Below, in pieces: positions 9,225 through 19,614 of a stretch of DNA of 64,000 nucleotides; position 1 is the stretch's first letter, and the number at the start of each line of letters is the position of its first letter. The notes beneath the pieces are model-generated. The model made no database searches and was not told the origin of the DNA. It saw only the letters and a program-made list of their open reading frames with translations. Where the stretch lies: positions 62,001 through 126,000 of the forward strand of contig JAKVAZ010000011.1 of assembly GCA_022447225.1 (NCBI GenBank), given 5' to 3'. A program made the position numbers and the translations under genes. The stretch is from Fuerstiella sp. (GTDB taxonomy: Bacteria > Planctomycetota > Planctomycetia > Planctomycetales > Planctomycetaceae).

Positions 9225-11111
9225 TCAAACTGATGTCGATGCATCCGATTCTTTGCCAAGACACATGATTCCGCCAGTGCACACGGCAATTGCCACCGGC
9301 AGACAGAACCACCACGGAATTCCAAAACCAATTGGCAGGTATCCCAGCAAAATCGAGGTGATGGCAGTTAACAGGGCGTACGGAACCTGAGTTGCGACGT
9401 GCTGGAGATGTTCACAACCCGCCGCAGCCGACGAGAGGACGGTCGTATCAGATATCGGCGAACAATGGTCGCCAAAGATAGCTCCCGCCAAAACTGCTCC
9501 GATCGTACTGCCAAAGATGGGATTGTTAACGATTACCGGGTTTGTACCGCCTATCAGATCACAGGCAAGGGGGACCATCACCGGCAGCAGAAGTGCCATT
9601 GTTGTGAATGAACTGCCAATTGTTGCTGAGATTGTTCCGGCAACAACAAAAGCAATCGTTGGCAGGAATTCCGCTCGAACCGAGTTTCCAGTCATATCAA
9701 CGATGTATCCCGCTGTATCGAGCTGACCAGAGTTACACACGTCAGAGACACCCCATGCCAGAACGAGTATCACCACGGCCGGGATCATGGAACTGATGCC
9801 TGATGTCCAGCTGTGGACACAGTCTTCCAGTGACATTTGGCTGAAAGACAGTGCCAGCAGCACTGCCAGACTCGACGACACGAAAGAGGCTGTCAGAAGC
9901 AGTTTGTAGGCATTCATCCCCTGCTGAAAACCGGTTAAGGTGATTACCACCATACTCAACACCGGAACCACTGCGAGCCAGATGCTGCCACGGGCTGTGG
10001 ATGTTGGGGGCGGGGAGTCATGTGGCGGTTGGTTTCGTTCTGTACGCAACATGGCTCCGAAATCACGTCCGCTGCATGCAACGACAGCGACGACACAGAT
10101 CATCAGGATTGGATAAATCCGGAATGGAACGGTTGACCAGAAGAAATCTGCTGCGTTTGCCTCAATGCCGGCGGTCTTGAATCCTGCAGCCACCTGATCG
10201 ATTTCAAATGCGGTCCAGGTACTGATACCCAGTCCGGCAACGGGTGCTGCTGTTGAATCGATCAGGAATGCCAGTTTTGCTCGTGAGAATTTCAGTTTGT
10301 CGCTCAGCGGCCGCATGGCTCCGCCCACGATCATGGAATTTGCGTAGTCGTCAAAAAAGATCAGTAATCCCATAAGCCAGGTCAGGAACATGCCTCTGCG
10401 CCGTGTTGAAGCGAAACCTGCAACGGACTCAATGGCTGTTCCTGTTCCGCCACTGTCGTTCATTACCCCGATCATGGCTCCCAGCAACAGTGTGAACAAA
10501 ATCACTGAGGCATGATCGTAATCGGCGGTCTGCCGCACGATTATTTCACAGAACACCGGTACGGCGAGATATGACTCCTTCAGTGGAATAAACAGCAGGC
10601 ACCCTCCAAATATCGCCAGTATCAGCGACACGGTCACCTCTCTGAACACGACAGCCAGTCCGATGGCCAGAACCGGAGGCAGAAGTCTCAGCCACGATGG
10701 CCGTACCTGAACCGGAAAGTGCCAGTGCTGCTTATCGGCGGTGATGGAGATTCCGTCCGGCGATATCGCCAGACGACGAGCACCAATCAGAGCCGGTGTG
10801 ATCTGAAGTAACCCCGATGAGAATGAGACTTCGCCTGCGAATAGCTGCCGTTCAGAATTTGTTGTGGAATCTTCAGTACAGATTTCAAGGCCGGAAACGG
10901 ACACCGTGCCGGACCACGTTGTGAGCAGGTTTCTGTCCTGACCAAGAGCTCGAAACGTCAGCCTGGACACGGAAGCTCCCGCAGGCAACGTGTGTGGGCC
11001 GTCGAATACGATCTCGACCGGGTAAACCGATTCTTCTGCGGTAGTGGAGATTGACGGCAGCACGCAGGCTGCCATGAAAATCGCCCCGCTCATGAGATTC
11101 TTCAGGGACAT
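9225..11111 (-). CDS. NhaC-family Na+/H+ antiporter with exported N-terminal domain
   Basis: 628 aa. Residues 1-26 form a signal peptide, and about 120 residues of beta-rich, presumably periplasmic sequence follow. From about residue 140 there are 11-13 hydrophobic segments. The NhaC-type landmarks include LIFFDDYANSMIVGGAM, DSTAAPVAGLGISTWTAFE, GSSFTTMALLLPVMVPL and FGDHCSPISDTTVLSSAAAG. The last is the highly conserved Asp/His/Ser/Asp loop of NhaC/MleN-type exchangers. It would exchange Na+, possibly with an organic anion, for protons across the inner membrane. The extra N-terminal domain is not part of classical NhaC. It sits 45 bases downstream of a histidine kinase gene, which suggests control by that two-component system. 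Confidence 0.9.
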   Translation of the reverse strand: MSLKNLMSGAIFMAACVLPSISTTAEESVYPVEIVFDGPHTLPAGASVSRLTFRALGQDRNLLTTWSGTVSVSGLEICTEDSTTNSERQLFAGEVSFSSGLLQITPALIGARRLAISPDGISITADKQHWHFPVQVRPSWLRLLPPVLAIGLAVVFREVTVSLILAIFGGCLLFIPLKESYLAVPVFCEIIVRQTADYDHASVILFTLLLGAMIGVMNDSGGTGTAIESVAGFASTRRRGMFLTWLMGLLIFFDDYANSMIVGGAMRPLSDKLKFSRAKLAFLIDSTAAPVAGLGISTWTAFEIDQVAAGFKTAGIEANAADFFWSTVPFRIYPILMICVVAVVACSGRDFGAMLRTERNQPPHDSPPPTSTARGSIWLAVVPVLSMVVITLTGFQQGMNAYKLLLTASFVSSSLAVLLALSFSQMSLEDCVHSWTSGISSMIPAVVILVLAWGVSDVCNSGQLDTAGYIVDMTGNSVRAEFLPTIAFVVAGTISATIGSSFTTMALLLPVMVPLACDLIGGTNPVIVNNPIFGSTIGAVLAGAIFGDHCSPISDTTVLSSAAAGCEHLQHVATQVPYALLTAITSILLGYLPIGFGIPWWFCLPVAIAVCTGGIMCLGKESDASTSV

Positions 11112-11156
11112 GTGAAATGGTGACCGATACGGAGTTCACAGGAATTGAACTCGACA

Positions 11157-12314
11157 TTACCCGACATGCGGCAGGACGACAACAAAACCAGCACCACTGT
11201 CCTGTGTTGATTCCTGAAGAATCAGGCCACCATGATTCCTGGCGATTTGCCAGCAGACCGGTAATCCGAACCCAATGCCACGGCCTGCCTCTCGACCCGA
11301 GAAAAACGGATCGAACAAATGCCGACGCAGTTTCTCATCGGTAATGCCGGGGCCCCGATCCTCCACTTTGAGAATGACGGCGCCGGGCTCGGTTTTCATG
11401 CTCACAATGATGTCTTCACTAATACCGCTGTCGAGACATGCTTCCATGGCATTTCGAACCAGATGGCTCACCAGGGTGCGAATCTGCGAGGAATCGATTT
11501 CATTTGTGACCGGTGGTGCAGGAAGATTGAATCGTACCTGACCGGCCGGGGAATCGAACGAACTGACTGTGTCCACAGCTGCCTGTCTGACCAGTTCAAC
11601 CATTTCGGATGGTTTCCGATCGGGAGCCGGTGGCCTGGCGAACAACATACAGTCGCCAATCATATCCCGAATCCGCCATGCCTGAGAACCGATTGTTGCC
11701 AGCGACTGCCGGCGCCCCGTGAGCGATTCCTGATTGAGCAGTAACTGTGTCTGTCCAATGATGCTGCCAAGTGGATTGTTGATTTCATGTCCTGCTCCGG
11801 CCGCGAACTCTGCCATCGACTCCATATGGCCGGGATCAGGAACGAGGGTGTACTGTGACGAGGCGCCCGACAGAACAGCGGCTGCAGTATCCGCAGCGGT
11901 CCCGCTGTCACTAACGGCATCGTGGACCAGACATGCCGAAAATCGATCCGGCCAGACGAAAGATTTGAAATCGAGTGACGATCTGTACGGGGATGCAAGT
12001 TCTGCTAACTGTTCAACAGAGAATAACGCGGTAATGGACTGATGCCCTGAAGCCACCGAGACGCTGATGTGACCGTCTGATGTGCGCGTTGCATCTGCGA
12101 TCAGGTATTCGGATGCGGATGTAAAAGTGATGGCGACGGCGGAGCCAGCGTCTCTTGTAAGGAGCCAGACCGCAGCCGCTGCTGACACTGCTTCTTCAGA
12201 GGCTGACGGCGCTGTCAGACATCGCAGGACTTTTTTCGCCCAGCAAGTTGATTCGATCCGACACTGCCTGATGAGACTCAATTCCTCAGCATCGCGCCAC
12301 GTGTACCGCAGCAC
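11157..12314 (-). CDS. soluble sensor histidine kinase
   Basis: 385 aa with no membrane segment. Residues 1-165 have no domain I recognise; they are helix-rich and rich in Ala and Ser. The H-box is AGAGHEINNPLGS with the phospho-accepting His at residue 176 (HisKA dimerisation helix). The HATPase domain follows, with the N-box LVSHLVRNAMEA at about 285-296, the G1 box DRGPGI, and the F/G2 region FDPFFSGREAGRGIGFGL. The kinase is probably cytoplasmic. The response-regulator gene lies 126 bases upstream and the NhaC antiporter 45 bases downstream on the same strand. The three therefore look like one unit in which sodium or pH status might be sensed; the signal is unknown. Confidence 0.9.
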   Translation of the reverse strand: MLRYTWRDAEELSLIRQCRIESTCWAKKVLRCLTAPSASEEAVSAAAAVWLLTRDAGSAVAITFTSASEYLIADATRTSDGHISVSVASGHQSITALFSVEQLAELASPYRSSLDFKSFVWPDRFSACLVHDAVSDSGTAADTAAAVLSGASSQYTLVPDPGHMESMAEFAAGAGHEINNPLGSIIGQTQLLLNQESLTGRRQSLATIGSQAWRIRDMIGDCMLFARPPAPDRKPSEMVELVRQAAVDTVSSFDSPAGQVRFNLPAPPVTNEIDSSQIRTLVSHLVRNAMEACLDSGISEDIIVSMKTEPGAVILKVEDRGPGITDEKLRRHLFDPFFSGREAGRGIGFGLPVCWQIARNHGGLILQESTQDSGAGFVVVLPHVG

Positions 12315-12440
12315 TCACTATTCAGATGACAGAACTGGTCCGGACAACACGAACCAACTGGCGACCACAGTCGAGGCAAAACCGATGACGGGGTTTCAGG
12401 AATCTGCTGGTGGCGTCGACACGAATGACTGTCCTGAAAG

Positions 12441-13019
12441 TCAGGACGCAAGCTGCTCAATGTCCAGCAGTTTGCAGATTCGCTCAATCAGATAGTCAAT
12501 TTCAAACGGCTTTTGCACGAAATGATCTGCTCCGGAATCCTTCAGGTCCTGGATTTTATCCTGCTCCACCATTCCACTGATACAAATAATACGAACGTCG
12601 TCCATGTTCGAATCACTTCTGACTCGCTGACAAACTTCCTTACCATTGATGTCCGGCAGCATCACGTCCAGCACGATAATGTCAGGGTGATATTCTTTCA
12701 CCATCATCCCGGCATCGAACCCATTATCAGCGGATCGTAACTCAAATCGTCCGTCAGCGATCAGTGCATCGGATATCAACTCAACAAGCTCTGCATCGTC
12801 ATCAACGATAAGCGCCCGACGTTTGCCACTTTCCAGGGCATCCGTGGGAATACCGTTTTCTTTCATGAACTTATACAAGACGTCGCGTGGTATCCGACGA
12901 AATCGTGAGCCTGGTACTCGGAACCCTTTGAGTTGTCCGGAATCAAAACATCGAATGATCGTTTGCTGACTGACTTTACAGATTTTGGCAGCTTCGCCAG
13001 TGGTGAATACCGTTTTCAT
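12441..13019 (-). CDS. response regulator with N-terminal excisionase/MerR-type DNA-binding domain
   Basis: 192 aa from the ATG at 13019, which has GGAG 8 bases upstream; a TTG frame extension to 13046 lacks such a site. Residues 1-60 are a winged helix-turn-helix of the excisionase/BldC type (FTTGEAAKICKVSQQTI, then SRFRRIPRDVLYKFM). Residues 65-185 are a receiver domain with the acidic pocket DDD, the phosphorylation site in VLDVMLPD, and the conserved Lys in HFVQKPF. The HTH-before-receiver order is opposite to classical OmpR or NarL regulators. It probably receives phosphate from the kinase encoded just downstream. A good sigma-70-like promoter lies at 13191-13218. Confidence 0.9.
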   Translation of the reverse strand: MKTVFTTGEAAKICKVSQQTIIRCFDSGQLKGFRVPGSRFRRIPRDVLYKFMKENGIPTDALESGKRRALIVDDDAELVELISDALIADGRFELRSADNGFDAGMMVKEYHPDIIVLDVMLPDINGKEVCQRVRSDSNMDDVRIICISGMVEQDKIQDLKDSGADHFVQKPFEIDYLIERICKLLDIEQLAS

Positions 13020-13190
13020 GACCACAACTCCGTTTTGGTCCTGCAAACACTGAAACAGCGACCGCAGTTCAACAGGTAAACTTGCAGCCAGCGTTTTTTT
13101 GTCAGGTGAAAATCGACAATCTGCTGATTCTCACTAGAGCAACTCATTGACTTTAGCTTCCTGATCGATGCTGTTCGTCTAATGTTTCTA

Positions 13191-13218
13191 ATTGTATGTA
13201 TTTCCAAAAGTCAGTCAA
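13191..13218 (-). promoter_or_regulatory. sigma-70-like promoter for the response regulator operon
   Basis: On the minus strand TTGACT (13218-13213) and TACAAT (13196-13191) are separated by 16 bases. Each hexamer differs from consensus at one position. The expected start of transcription near 13184 leaves a leader of about 165 bases before the ATG at 13019. Confidence 0.55.
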
Positions 13219-13327
13219 CAGTGTTTGTGTTGTGCATGTTACCTGTTGTTACTTTTTTTGTTTCGTTTGTTTTGTATTGAGTAATTTGGGGTTGGTGGGT
13301 TGTTGTTTTGTGCGCAGAGAGAGTAAG

Positions 13328-13352
13328 TCAGCCACCATCTGTGGGTGGCTGA
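13328..13352 (-). terminator. hairpin downstream of mnmG
   Basis: A 9-bp perfect inverted repeat (13328-13336 with 13344-13352) and 7-base loop lie about 60 bases past the mnmG stop codon. The sequence after it on the minus strand is only moderately T-rich (CTTACTCTCT), so it may be a weak terminator or an mRNA end-protecting stem. Confidence 0.5.
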
Positions 13353-13412
13353 TCCTGGTTCCTTTTATGTATTTGAGCCCTCAAGTCACCACATCTCTGC
13401 AGGAGCGTGGTT

Positions 13413-15230
13413 CTAAGGTGAATTCAAATACATCACCAACACGGCGATATCTGCTGGAGTAATCCCGCTCACACGACTGGCCTGACCAACGTTTGCTGGC
13501 TTCAAACGACCGAGTTTTTCTCTTGCTTCCACTCTAAGCTGAGGCAGAGCAGCAAAGTCAAACGTGTCCGGTATTCGCATACTGTCAACTTTCCGGAGGC
13601 GGGCGATTTCCGCCTCCTGACGACGAATGTAACCAGCGTATTGCGTGTCGATTTCGATCTGCCGGATGCAGTCTGAAGAGAACTGCTCGTTCCTGAGCGC
13701 AGGGAGGATGTTTTCAGCATTTTTCCATGTGAATTCCGGTCTGCGCAACCACTCTTCCAATGTCTGGCCCTCATAACGTATCTGTTGAATCAATTGAAAG
13801 GCCCTTTCGAGTTCACATTCGTATGCGTTGTGTCTGCGAGTTCGCTCAGCGCAGATTGTTCCCCGCTGAATTCCCAGGGGTGTCAGACGCCGGTCGGCGT
13901 TGTCCTGTCGGAGCAACAGGCGATACTCGGCCCGTGATGTGAACATTCGATAGGGTTCGTCGACACCTTTGGTGACCAGGTCATCGATAAGGACTCCCAG
14001 ATAGGCCTGATTTCGGGACAGGACGAACTCAGGATGACCGGCAATTTTAACTGCGGCATTGATCCCGGCCATCAAACCCTGTCCGGCAGCTTCTTCATAG
14101 CCGGTGGTCCCGTTGATCTGGCCTGCAAAATACAGTCCTTCCACGTGACGTGTTTCCAGTGTAGCGCGGAGTTGAGTGGGAGGAGCAAAGTCGTATTCGA
14201 CCGCGTAACCGAACCGCATGATGTCGGCGTATTCGAGTCCGGGAATCCCGTGAATCATTTGACGCTGAATATCCCGCGGGAGACTTGTTGAAATCCCGTT
14301 GCAGTAATATTCAAGAGTGTTTCGACCTTCCGGTTCAAGGAAGATCTGGTGGGATTCCTTGTCGGCGAAACGCACAACCTTGTCTTCAATCGACGGACAA
14401 TATCTAGGTCCGGTACTTTCAATCTGTCCGGTGTACATTGGTGATTGGTTCAGATTCTCCCGAATCAACGCATGTACTTCAGGAGTAGTTGCTGTGAGAT
14501 GGCAATCCATCTGAGTCTGTTCAATCCGGTCGGTCAGAAAGGAAAAGGGCTGAGGAGCCAAATCTCCGGGTTGTCGTTCGCATTTTGAAAAATCGATGGT
14601 CCGACCGTTAATACGTGCCGGAGTCCCGGTTTTGAATCGTTGGAGTTGGAACCCAAGATTGCGGAGGATCCCTGAAATTCCATGTGCCGATTCTTCACCT
14701 GCCCTTCCACCTTCACTTGTCGAGTTACCCGTGTGCATGATCGCTTTGAGAAACGTTCCCGTTGTCAGTATGACGGCGGCAGCACGGTAAACGGTTCCTC
14801 CTGCTGCTCGGAGGCCCGTGACGCGGCCTTTGTCTGTTTCGATCGATTCGACACGTTCCTGCCGCAGTGACAGATGTTTCTGCTGTTCGACTCGCCATTT
14901 CATTTCGAACTGATAGGCTTTTTTATCTGCCTGTGCCCGCGGGCTGTGCATCGCCGGCCCTTTACCACTGTTCAGCATTCGGAATTGGATACCGGTTGCA
15001 TCAATAACACGTCCCATCTCGCCCCCAAGAGCATCGATTTCACGGACAATTTGTCCCTTGGCAACACCTCCAATTGCCGGATTGCAGCTCATTTGACCGA
15101 CCGTGTCGCAATTCATCGTTAACAGGGCAGTCTTTGCTCCCAGGCGCGCACTGACCAGTGCTGCTTCGGTGCCGGCGTGTCCGGCACCAACAACGATGAC
15201 ATCAAAATCATAGAAGTCTGTGGCAGGCAT
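13413..15230 (-). CDS. mnmG: tRNA uridine-5-carboxymethylaminomethyl modification enzyme MnmG
   Basis: 605 aa; family members are about 600-630. The FAD-binding Rossmann motif is [21 protein letters not shown] at the N-terminus. The family signatures include [11 protein letters not shown] and the FAD/NADH contacts, [17 protein letters not shown] and [17 protein letters not shown]. The C-terminal helical domain has the [15 protein letters not shown] pattern that interacts with tRNA and MnmE. With MnmE it installs the cmnm5 group on U34 of certain tRNAs, using FAD and methylene-THF. Its start lies 11 bases after the end of ruvB, so the two are cotranscribed. Confidence 0.97.
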   Translation of the reverse strand: MPATDFYDFDVIVVGAGHAGTEAALVSARLGAKTALLTMNCDTVGQMSCNPAIGGVAKGQIVREIDALGGEMGRVIDATGIQFRMLNSGKGPAMHSPRAQADKKAYQFEMKWRVEQQKHLSLRQERVESIETDKGRVTGLRAAGGTVYRAAAVILTTGTFLKAIMHTGNSTSEGGRAGEESAHGISGILRNLGFQLQRFKTGTPARINGRTIDFSKCERQPGDLAPQPFSFLTDRIEQTQMDCHLTATTPEVHALIRENLNQSPMYTGQIESTGPRYCPSIEDKVVRFADKESHQIFLEPEGRNTLEYYCNGISTSLPRDIQRQMIHGIPGLEYADIMRFGYAVEYDFAPPTQLRATLETRHVEGLYFAGQINGTTGYEEAAGQGLMAGINAAVKIAGHPEFVLSRNQAYLGVLIDDLVTKGVDEPYRMFTSRAEYRLLLRQDNADRRLTPLGIQRGTICAERTRRHNAYECELERAFQLIQQIRYEGQTLEEWLRRPEFTWKNAENILPALRNEQFSSDCIRQIEIDTQYAGYIRRQEAEIARLRKVDSMRIPDTFDFAALPQLRVEAREKLGRLKPANVGQASRVSGITPADIAVLVMYLNSP

Positions 15231-15241
15231 TCCGTGTGGAC

Positions 15242-16324
15242 CTAAAGAAGGCCGGGCTGGTCCTCTGACTGAGCGAAATCGCTGTCCGGAGTTTCCGGAG
15301 GCGTACAGCCGAGGTGTGTATAGGCTTTTGCCGTCAGCATCCTTCCTCTGGGGGTTCGCTGAAGAAGCCCCTCCCGCAGCAGGAATGGTTCGACCTCGTC
15401 TTCCAGTGTATCGGCCGGCAGGTTCATGGTGTGAGCGATTGCCTGCACTCCGGCCGGGCCACCCATAAAGACGGACATGATGGTTTCCAGGTAGCGGCGG
15501 TCAGGTTCTTCCAGGCCGATGCTGTCAACACCCTTCATTTCAAGAGCGGCCTGGGCTACCTGCAGAGTAATGACTCCGTCAGCCCGGGCATCTGCATAAT
15601 CACGAGCCCAGCGCAGCCAGTTATTTGCTTTTCGCGGTGTGCCGCGTGATCGGAGCGCAACTTCAAATGCTGCTTCATCGGCGATTTTTGTATTGAGTCG
15701 ATCAGCATTTCTGCGGACTATTGTGGCAAGTTCCTCCAGCGAATAGAACGACAGATGTTCACGGCTGACGAATCGATCTCGTAATGGAGCTGTCAGCATT
15801 CCACTGCGAGTAGTGGCGCCGATGACGGTAAACGGCTGTAGTTTCATGTTGATAGTGCGTGCATTGAGTCCCTCCCCCAGTGTGATGTCGACACGAAAGT
15901 CCTCCATGGCCGGATAGATGAATTCTTCGACTGCCGGCGGCATACGATGAATTTCATCGATAAACAACACTGAACCCTCGCTGGCATTGGTGAGGTATGG
16001 CAGCAGATCTTTTGGGGCGCTCAGAGATGGTCCGGCCGTGATCTGAAAATCAGTTCCCAGCTCCCGGGGAATGACCATAGCCAGAGTCGTTTTTCCAAGT
16101 CCCGGCGGTCCGTCCATCAGCAGATGGCCGAGTGGGTCTCCGCGTTTTTCGGCCGCCTGCAGGAGAATGCGAATTCGTTCGACCACGGCAGCCTGTCCGA
16201 TCACATCGTCCAGCTGAGACGGTCGAAGTTCGTCATCTGATTCCAGTGACCGGGCTGTTCTTTGGTCAGGTCCGGGTGTGCTGTCACCAGGTGCCTCACC
16301 GTGGATTATGGGTTCACGAGCCAT
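15242..16324 (-). CDS. ruvB: Holliday junction branch-migration helicase RuvB
   Basis: 360 aa from ATG at 16324; a GTG at 16381 in the same frame would add 19 residues, and neither start has a clear ribosome binding site. The order of motifs is [11 protein letters not shown], Walker [11 protein letters not shown], Walker B FIDEIHRM, sensor 1 IGATTRSG, the arginine-finger region [11 protein letters not shown], and the C-terminal winged helix with [16 protein letters not shown]. RuvB is the AAA+ motor that drives Holliday junction migration with RuvA. The ruvA and ruvC genes are not in this window. mnmG follows after 11 bases, so the two form an operon. Confidence 0.97.
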   Translation of the reverse strand: MAREPIIHGEAPGDSTPGPDQRTARSLESDDELRPSQLDDVIGQAAVVERIRILLQAAEKRGDPLGHLLMDGPPGLGKTTLAMVIPRELGTDFQITAGPSLSAPKDLLPYLTNASEGSVLFIDEIHRMPPAVEEFIYPAMEDFRVDITLGEGLNARTINMKLQPFTVIGATTRSGMLTAPLRDRFVSREHLSFYSLEELATIVRRNADRLNTKIADEAAFEVALRSRGTPRKANNWLRWARDYADARADGVITLQVAQAALEMKGVDSIGLEEPDRRYLETIMSVFMGGPAGVQAIAHTMNLPADTLEDEVEPFLLREGLLQRTPRGRMLTAKAYTHLGCTPPETPDSDFAQSEDQPGLL

Positions 16325-16576
16325 TGGACGTTTTGAGAATGGTATGAAACGGACCTGAACAGACCCGGTAACGTGATTCACGTTTCTGCAGTCTGTTCGT
16401 TACTGCATCACACTGTCAGTGCGATTGTCAACTTAACCGGCGTTTTGCGTCCATGGAACGTCTTGAAGTTCAGTCAAAACCGGTCAGGTGTCATCTGAGT
16501 ATCTGTCAATTGGCGTTGGAGAGGTCTTGCCAGTCTGTTTTAACGGCGTGATCGGTCAAATTATGCGACGTTCAGA

Positions 16577-18928
16577 TCATTCTGATGTGACCGGTTCGAC
16601 TTCCACCGATTCGGATGCCACATCTGCTGCAGTTAATCTTGAGTTCAGTCGCTGAATCACTTTGTCATCAGGAGCGTCTGATGACTGCTCCGTTGACAGG
16701 GCTTTTTTCCATAATTCGACGGCGTCTTCAGTGCGCTCCAGTGCTTTGTATACGTCACCGAGATGTTCCTGAAGGGTTGCGTCCTGGAAATCGGGGTCGT
16801 TGTTTGCTTTGAGCAGTGCCTCAAGTGCTTCTTCGTGGCGTTCGAGTCGATAGAGTACCCAGCCGAGGCTGTCGAGGTATGCCCGATTGTCCGGTTCAGC
16901 CTCTACGGCGAGTTCGATCATATTAAGTGCCTGCTCAAGCTTTTTATTCTGATCCGCATAGAGGTAACCGAGGTCGTTATTGACCCCCGGGTCATCTGGC
17001 CTTTCTTTTAACAATTCCTCCAGAATCATTTCAGCTGACGAGTTGTCGCCACGTTCAACATAAACGGCGGATAATGACAACCGTGCGCGTCGCCTGATAT
17101 CGTCATCCTGTGTATCACTGTTGATGATGTTCTGATAGACACTGATACATTCGTCCCAGCGTCCGGCCTGGGAGTGAATTGTGGCTAACAGCATTCTGGC
17201 AGTGTTTTGAATGTCAGGTGCGTTTCCGCCCTTCTCAATTGCTGCTTCCAGTGATTCCTGTGCGTCGCCGGCGTTACGGTCTTGGAAATAGATCCATCCC
17301 AGTCGATACAGGAGTTCAGGATTCTGCGGGTAAATTGCAAGTGCGGATTGAATTGCTTCCAATGCCTGTTGGATCCGTTCATTAAAGACTTCTGCGATTG
17401 CCAGATTTCGCAGTGTCAAAACGCGTGCCTCCATTGGCAGTGTTCTGATTGCCAGCAGTCGGCGAAATACAACGGCAGACTCTGCGAACCGGTCATTTAA
17501 CAGATGGTGCATTCCCAGTTGCTGCAGGGCGCGCTGGCCGATGTCCTGACTGGGATTTCGGTCCAGGGTTGCCTGCAGTAACTTCCCCAGTTCTTCGGAG
17601 CGACCGATTTCCTGAGCGATTTGTGCGCAGATCCAGGTAACTTCGGGAAACAGATTGTCATTGTTTTCCATCGAGTCCAGACAGGAGTCCACAACCGATT
17701 TTGCAAACTCATCATCCGTCAGAATTTCAGGGAGAAACGGAACGATTTCGGCCAGTTGTACGCGTGCTCTTAAAGCTTTTTGGAGTGTCCTGATCAGGGA
17801 ATCTGCGTCAGCCCGAACAATGTCAATACGAATCAGTCCCGGGTAGCCTGCGGGATCCCCGGATTCCACAATGATACTCTCGAATGTTTTTGTAGCATCA
17901 TCAAAGTGTCCCTGGCGGAGCTGAGTCTCCGCCAAATACAGTCGGACGACAGTTTCATCCAGGGTTTCGGTCTGCAATTCCGTGAGTTTTGCGATGATCT
18001 TACTACGTCGAGTTGTGGCAGAATAGATTTGAGTTAACAGTTCGAGAGAACTCTTTTCGCGTCGTCCTGTGGCAAAATAGCTTTCCAGGCTGGCTTCTGC
18101 TTTTTTGAGATCGTCTGCGCGGAAACGAGCCTGTGCAAGCAGCAGATGGTGTCGTCCAGGAGAGTCCTGTCGAATACGTACGAGTGCCTCAAATGCCCTC
18201 AGTGCATCGTCAGTGCGGCCAACTGACAGCAGGGCTTCTCCCACTGTTTCATATCCCGTCATCCGGTCATCCATCAGGGCCTTGTGTCGTCGGAAATCGA
18301 GCCCGAAATCCTCGGGACGCTCCAGCGCCTGAAGTAACACCTGATAGCTTTCTGCTGCTTTCGCATTTTGTTTCAACTGCAGTAGAATTCGACCGCGGAC
18401 ACTGTGAATCAGAATAAACTCCGGATCAGTCGGAGTTAGACGCTCTGATGCTGCGGCTTCGTCCAGCAACTGAATGGCTTCACGGATTGTCTGGACGCTG
18501 CCGGGCTGTCGGAGCAGACTTGTTGCCAGTTGAAAACGTGTGCGGAAGTCTGTCTTGTCCAGATTGATTGCTTTTCGCGCCAGGCTTAATCCCTTCTGGA
18601 CATCTCCCATCTGCAGCAGCAGAATTGCTCTCGCCCGAATCGGCTCGGGAGCCGTATCGTCGGCCTCAGATGCCTTTTCAAATGCTTTCAGGGCCACATC
18701 CAGTTGGTTGTTTTTTTGTGCCTCGACACCTTTCATATACCAGGCGAGTGCTTCGGTTCGGCTCGAATCAACCGCCCGTACAGGTTCGGCAGGGCTGGTA
18801 ACATCGTCTCCGGGCTGGCGAGGAGAACCCTCCGACTGCAAATCTGTCTCCTGTCCGGCAGCCTGGACAGAAGTTCCTCCCCAAAGCAGTCCGGCAACGA
18901 GCAGTACCCGTTTGAGTTGATTCAACAT
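16577..18928 (-). CDS. exported TPR-repeat protein
   Basis: About 783 aa from the ATG preferred here, because MLNQLKRVLLVAGLLWGGTSVQA then forms a signal peptide; an upstream GTG at 18967 would add 13 residues. The mature protein starts with an acidic linker and then carries about 12-15 TPR units, for example ALAWYMKGVEAQKNNQLDVA and LLYRLGWIYFQDRNAGDA. The last repeats (NNDLGYLYADQNKKLEQALN, LDSLGWVLYRLERHEEALEA) resemble the C-terminal TPR block of BepA/PilF-like proteins. The probable site of action is the periplasm, as a protein-protein scaffold. No catalytic domain is visible and no neighbour is close enough to suggest a partner. Confidence 0.85.
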   Translation of the reverse strand: MLNQLKRVLLVAGLLWGGTSVQAAGQETDLQSEGSPRQPGDDVTSPAEPVRAVDSSRTEALAWYMKGVEAQKNNQLDVALKAFEKASEADDTAPEPIRARAILLLQMGDVQKGLSLARKAINLDKTDFRTRFQLATSLLRQPGSVQTIREAIQLLDEAAASERLTPTDPEFILIHSVRGRILLQLKQNAKAAESYQVLLQALERPEDFGLDFRRHKALMDDRMTGYETVGEALLSVGRTDDALRAFEALVRIRQDSPGRHHLLLAQARFRADDLKKAEASLESYFATGRREKSSLELLTQIYSATTRRSKIIAKLTELQTETLDETVVRLYLAETQLRQGHFDDATKTFESIIVESGDPAGYPGLIRIDIVRADADSLIRTLQKALRARVQLAEIVPFLPEILTDDEFAKSVVDSCLDSMENNDNLFPEVTWICAQIAQEIGRSEELGKLLQATLDRNPSQDIGQRALQQLGMHHLLNDRFAESAVVFRRLLAIRTLPMEARVLTLRNLAIAEVFNERIQQALEAIQSALAIYPQNPELLYRLGWIYFQDRNAGDAQESLEAAIEKGGNAPDIQNTARMLLATIHSQAGRWDECISVYQNIINSDTQDDDIRRRARLSLSAVYVERGDNSSAEMILEELLKERPDDPGVNNDLGYLYADQNKKLEQALNMIELAVEAEPDNRAYLDSLGWVLYRLERHEEALEALLKANNDPDFQDATLQEHLGDVYKALERTEDAVELWKKALSTEQSSDAPDDKVIQRLNSRLTAADVASESVEVEPVTSE

Positions 18929-19614
18929 CAGCGATTCCTGTACTGGTTTTCCGTTGTGCCACATCACTCACAATTATTCCGGGCACGCAACGAAACCGTC
19001 TGGTGAATTAAACGCCGTTGCGTGCAGGAATGTGACGGTAACACCTTTTATACATCATGATCTCCGGCAACTCAGATTGCCGCAAGCGGCAAGTTCGCGA
19101 GCTTTGGCCATTCACTGGACGAACTTCCCTAATTTGAATTGTCCTGGATTGCTCAAATATTGAAAAGTGCATTCAATTCAATCAATGCAGGAGTTTGCCT
19201 GGTGATGGATTGGTGTTTTGCTGTGCCGTCCAGGTTGTCGAATAACTCAATTGAGTTGACTACCTGGTCGGTCCGGACACACTTGCACAGTGCGGAATAC
19301 CGTGTTTTCCGTCATCAGAACCCTTGATACCGTTGCTCCGGATTCAGAAGTCATAGATTCTGTACCCAGAGCGATCAGTCATTGTCGGGAATATCACAAG
19401 TGTCTGGTGGACAGGCAGCGACGGGACTGTCGTCTTTACTTGAGGTCACACAGACCACTTAGTGTTGTGACTCAGGGCTCGGTTTTCAAAAAACCGTTTT
19501 GAACCCGGTTCCTTCGTTTCATCTTTTGCAGTGCCTTTGCGTGCCGGCATTGTGGAGGATCGATCCGGATCAGGGGCACTGCACCTGCCAGTATGATTTC
19601 CACAGGGTCGCAAC
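18929..19614. other. gene-poor spacer
   Basis: 686 bases between the TPR protein gene start and the end of the EndoIII-like gene, both on the minus strand. Short plus-strand frames of 60-70 codons lack ribosome binding sites and domain patterns. The promoter of the TPR gene must lie in the first part, but I cannot assign it. Confidence 0.4.

Larger units (their letters stand above)
13020..13412. other. promoter-bearing spacer with a T/G-rich tract
   Basis: 393 bases between mnmG (downstream end) and the response-regulator gene. It contains the promoter at 13191-13218, a plus-strand T/G-rich stretch of about 120 bases (13197-13316), and the hairpin at 13328-13352. An 88-codon plus-strand frame over the T/G-rich tract is rich in Cys, Phe and Val and looks like a composition artefact. 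Confidence 0.5.

Noticed and set aside
13196-13462. 88-codon plus-strand frame rich in Cys, Phe and Val
   Set aside because: It reads through a T/G-rich tract and then into the antisense of mnmG; composition explains it.
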